From the NCBI GenBank assembly GCA_941918925.1, contig OW799234.1:122411395-122475394 (forward strand): 64,000 nucleotides of DNA, given 5' to 3'. Positions 63,840 to 64,000 of this stretch are shown in pieces. Source of the stretch: Phyto melanocephala (taxonomy: Eukaryota > Arthropoda > Insecta > Diptera > Rhinophoridae). A program made the translations under genes and the position numbers. How positions within the stretch are numbered: the stretch's first letter is position 1; each line of letters starts with the position of its first letter. The notes below the pieces were generated by a model. That model was not told the DNA's origin. It ran no database searches and was given only the letters and a program-made list of their open reading frames with translations.

Positions 63840-64000
63840 AAAATCGTTGACATCAGAGTTTCTTGAGATAATTTCTTTTGGAAATCGTTGCCGCAATAGA
63901 TTTTTTCGAGCGCTGTGTGGTAGGTGTGGCCACAAGAATTCCATTATAATGTTCCCGAAACGAATGCCGTTCGCAATCACTGCATTTTCGGCCACATTTT
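63840..64000 (-). pseudogene. Mariner transposase fragment at the right edge
   Basis: Minus-strand frame NAVIANGIRFGNIIMEFLWP, then RKNLLRQRFPKEIISRNSDV, corresponds to the segment between the first and third catalytic motifs of mariner, with the second-Asp region (WFQQDGA) deleted. It continues beyond the window. Confidence 0.7.

Overview
This is a roughly 70% A+T nuclear window from a higher fly, most likely a calyptrate (blowfly or house-fly type). The evidence is spliced genes with short GT-AG introns, two host genes with clear fly and human orthologues, and very many dipteran transposable elements. The commonest repeat is a DINE-1/Helentron-associated family: a 5' TATACCCTTCAC stem, a block resembling 'TTTCCGACCCCATAAAGTATATATT', runs of CCGTCTGT, and a 3' ATTCGGC/GCCGAAT hairpin. 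No bacterial, viral or CRISPR signal was seen.

Layout. 1-815 is a minisatellite with a period near 117 bp, cut by the left edge. 820-14,720 is a graveyard of DINE-like copies, several nested in each other, mixed with Helitron helicase, RTE-like tail, Tc1, mariner and foldback debris, and ending in a tandem pair of 3-bp-TSD elements. 15,240-16,935 is a hAT element with a perfect 8-bp duplication; it sits in the first exon of a possible tiny spliced minus-strand gene. 16,950-20,500 is mostly AT-rich non-coding DNA. 20,816-27,564 is the four-exon Mrd1/RBM19 rRNA-processing gene (six RRMs) with a 1.7-kb Tc1 in its last intron. 27,700-36,000 is intergenic repeats, including a 3.4-kb element with 460-bp inverted repeats and two unusual genes. 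37,271-47,750 (minus) is eleven coding exons of a BCR/ABR-type DH-PH-C2-RhoGAP gene (RhoGAP1A-like) whose 5' end lies outside this stretch. 48,400-64,000 is again transposon-dominated: a 121-bp-unit minisatellite element in two copies, mariners, a nearly intact DD37E element, a non-LTR RT fragment, and a second inverted-repeat element.

The best candidate for something poorly described is the pair of long-inverted-repeat elements at 29,578-33,002 and about 59,624-62,020. Both carry a small cysteine-rich (CYVCG ... CYACIN) protein gene. The first also carries a spliced gene with the motifs LFIDSSK, CADLK, HIKLG, KIHFLH and SDEH..RFHQ. From memory these proteins appear as high-copy 'uncharacterized' families in cnidarian and arthropod genomes. 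I infer a DNA transposon with a nuclease-like protein and a zinc-binding partner; I know of no superfamily name for it.

Only the Mrd1 and RhoGAP1A-like genes are confident host genes. Almost everything else with coding potential is transposon-derived and mostly broken. Boundaries were read by eye, so repeat coordinates are good to a few bases where inverted repeats or target duplications are given and to tens of bases otherwise.
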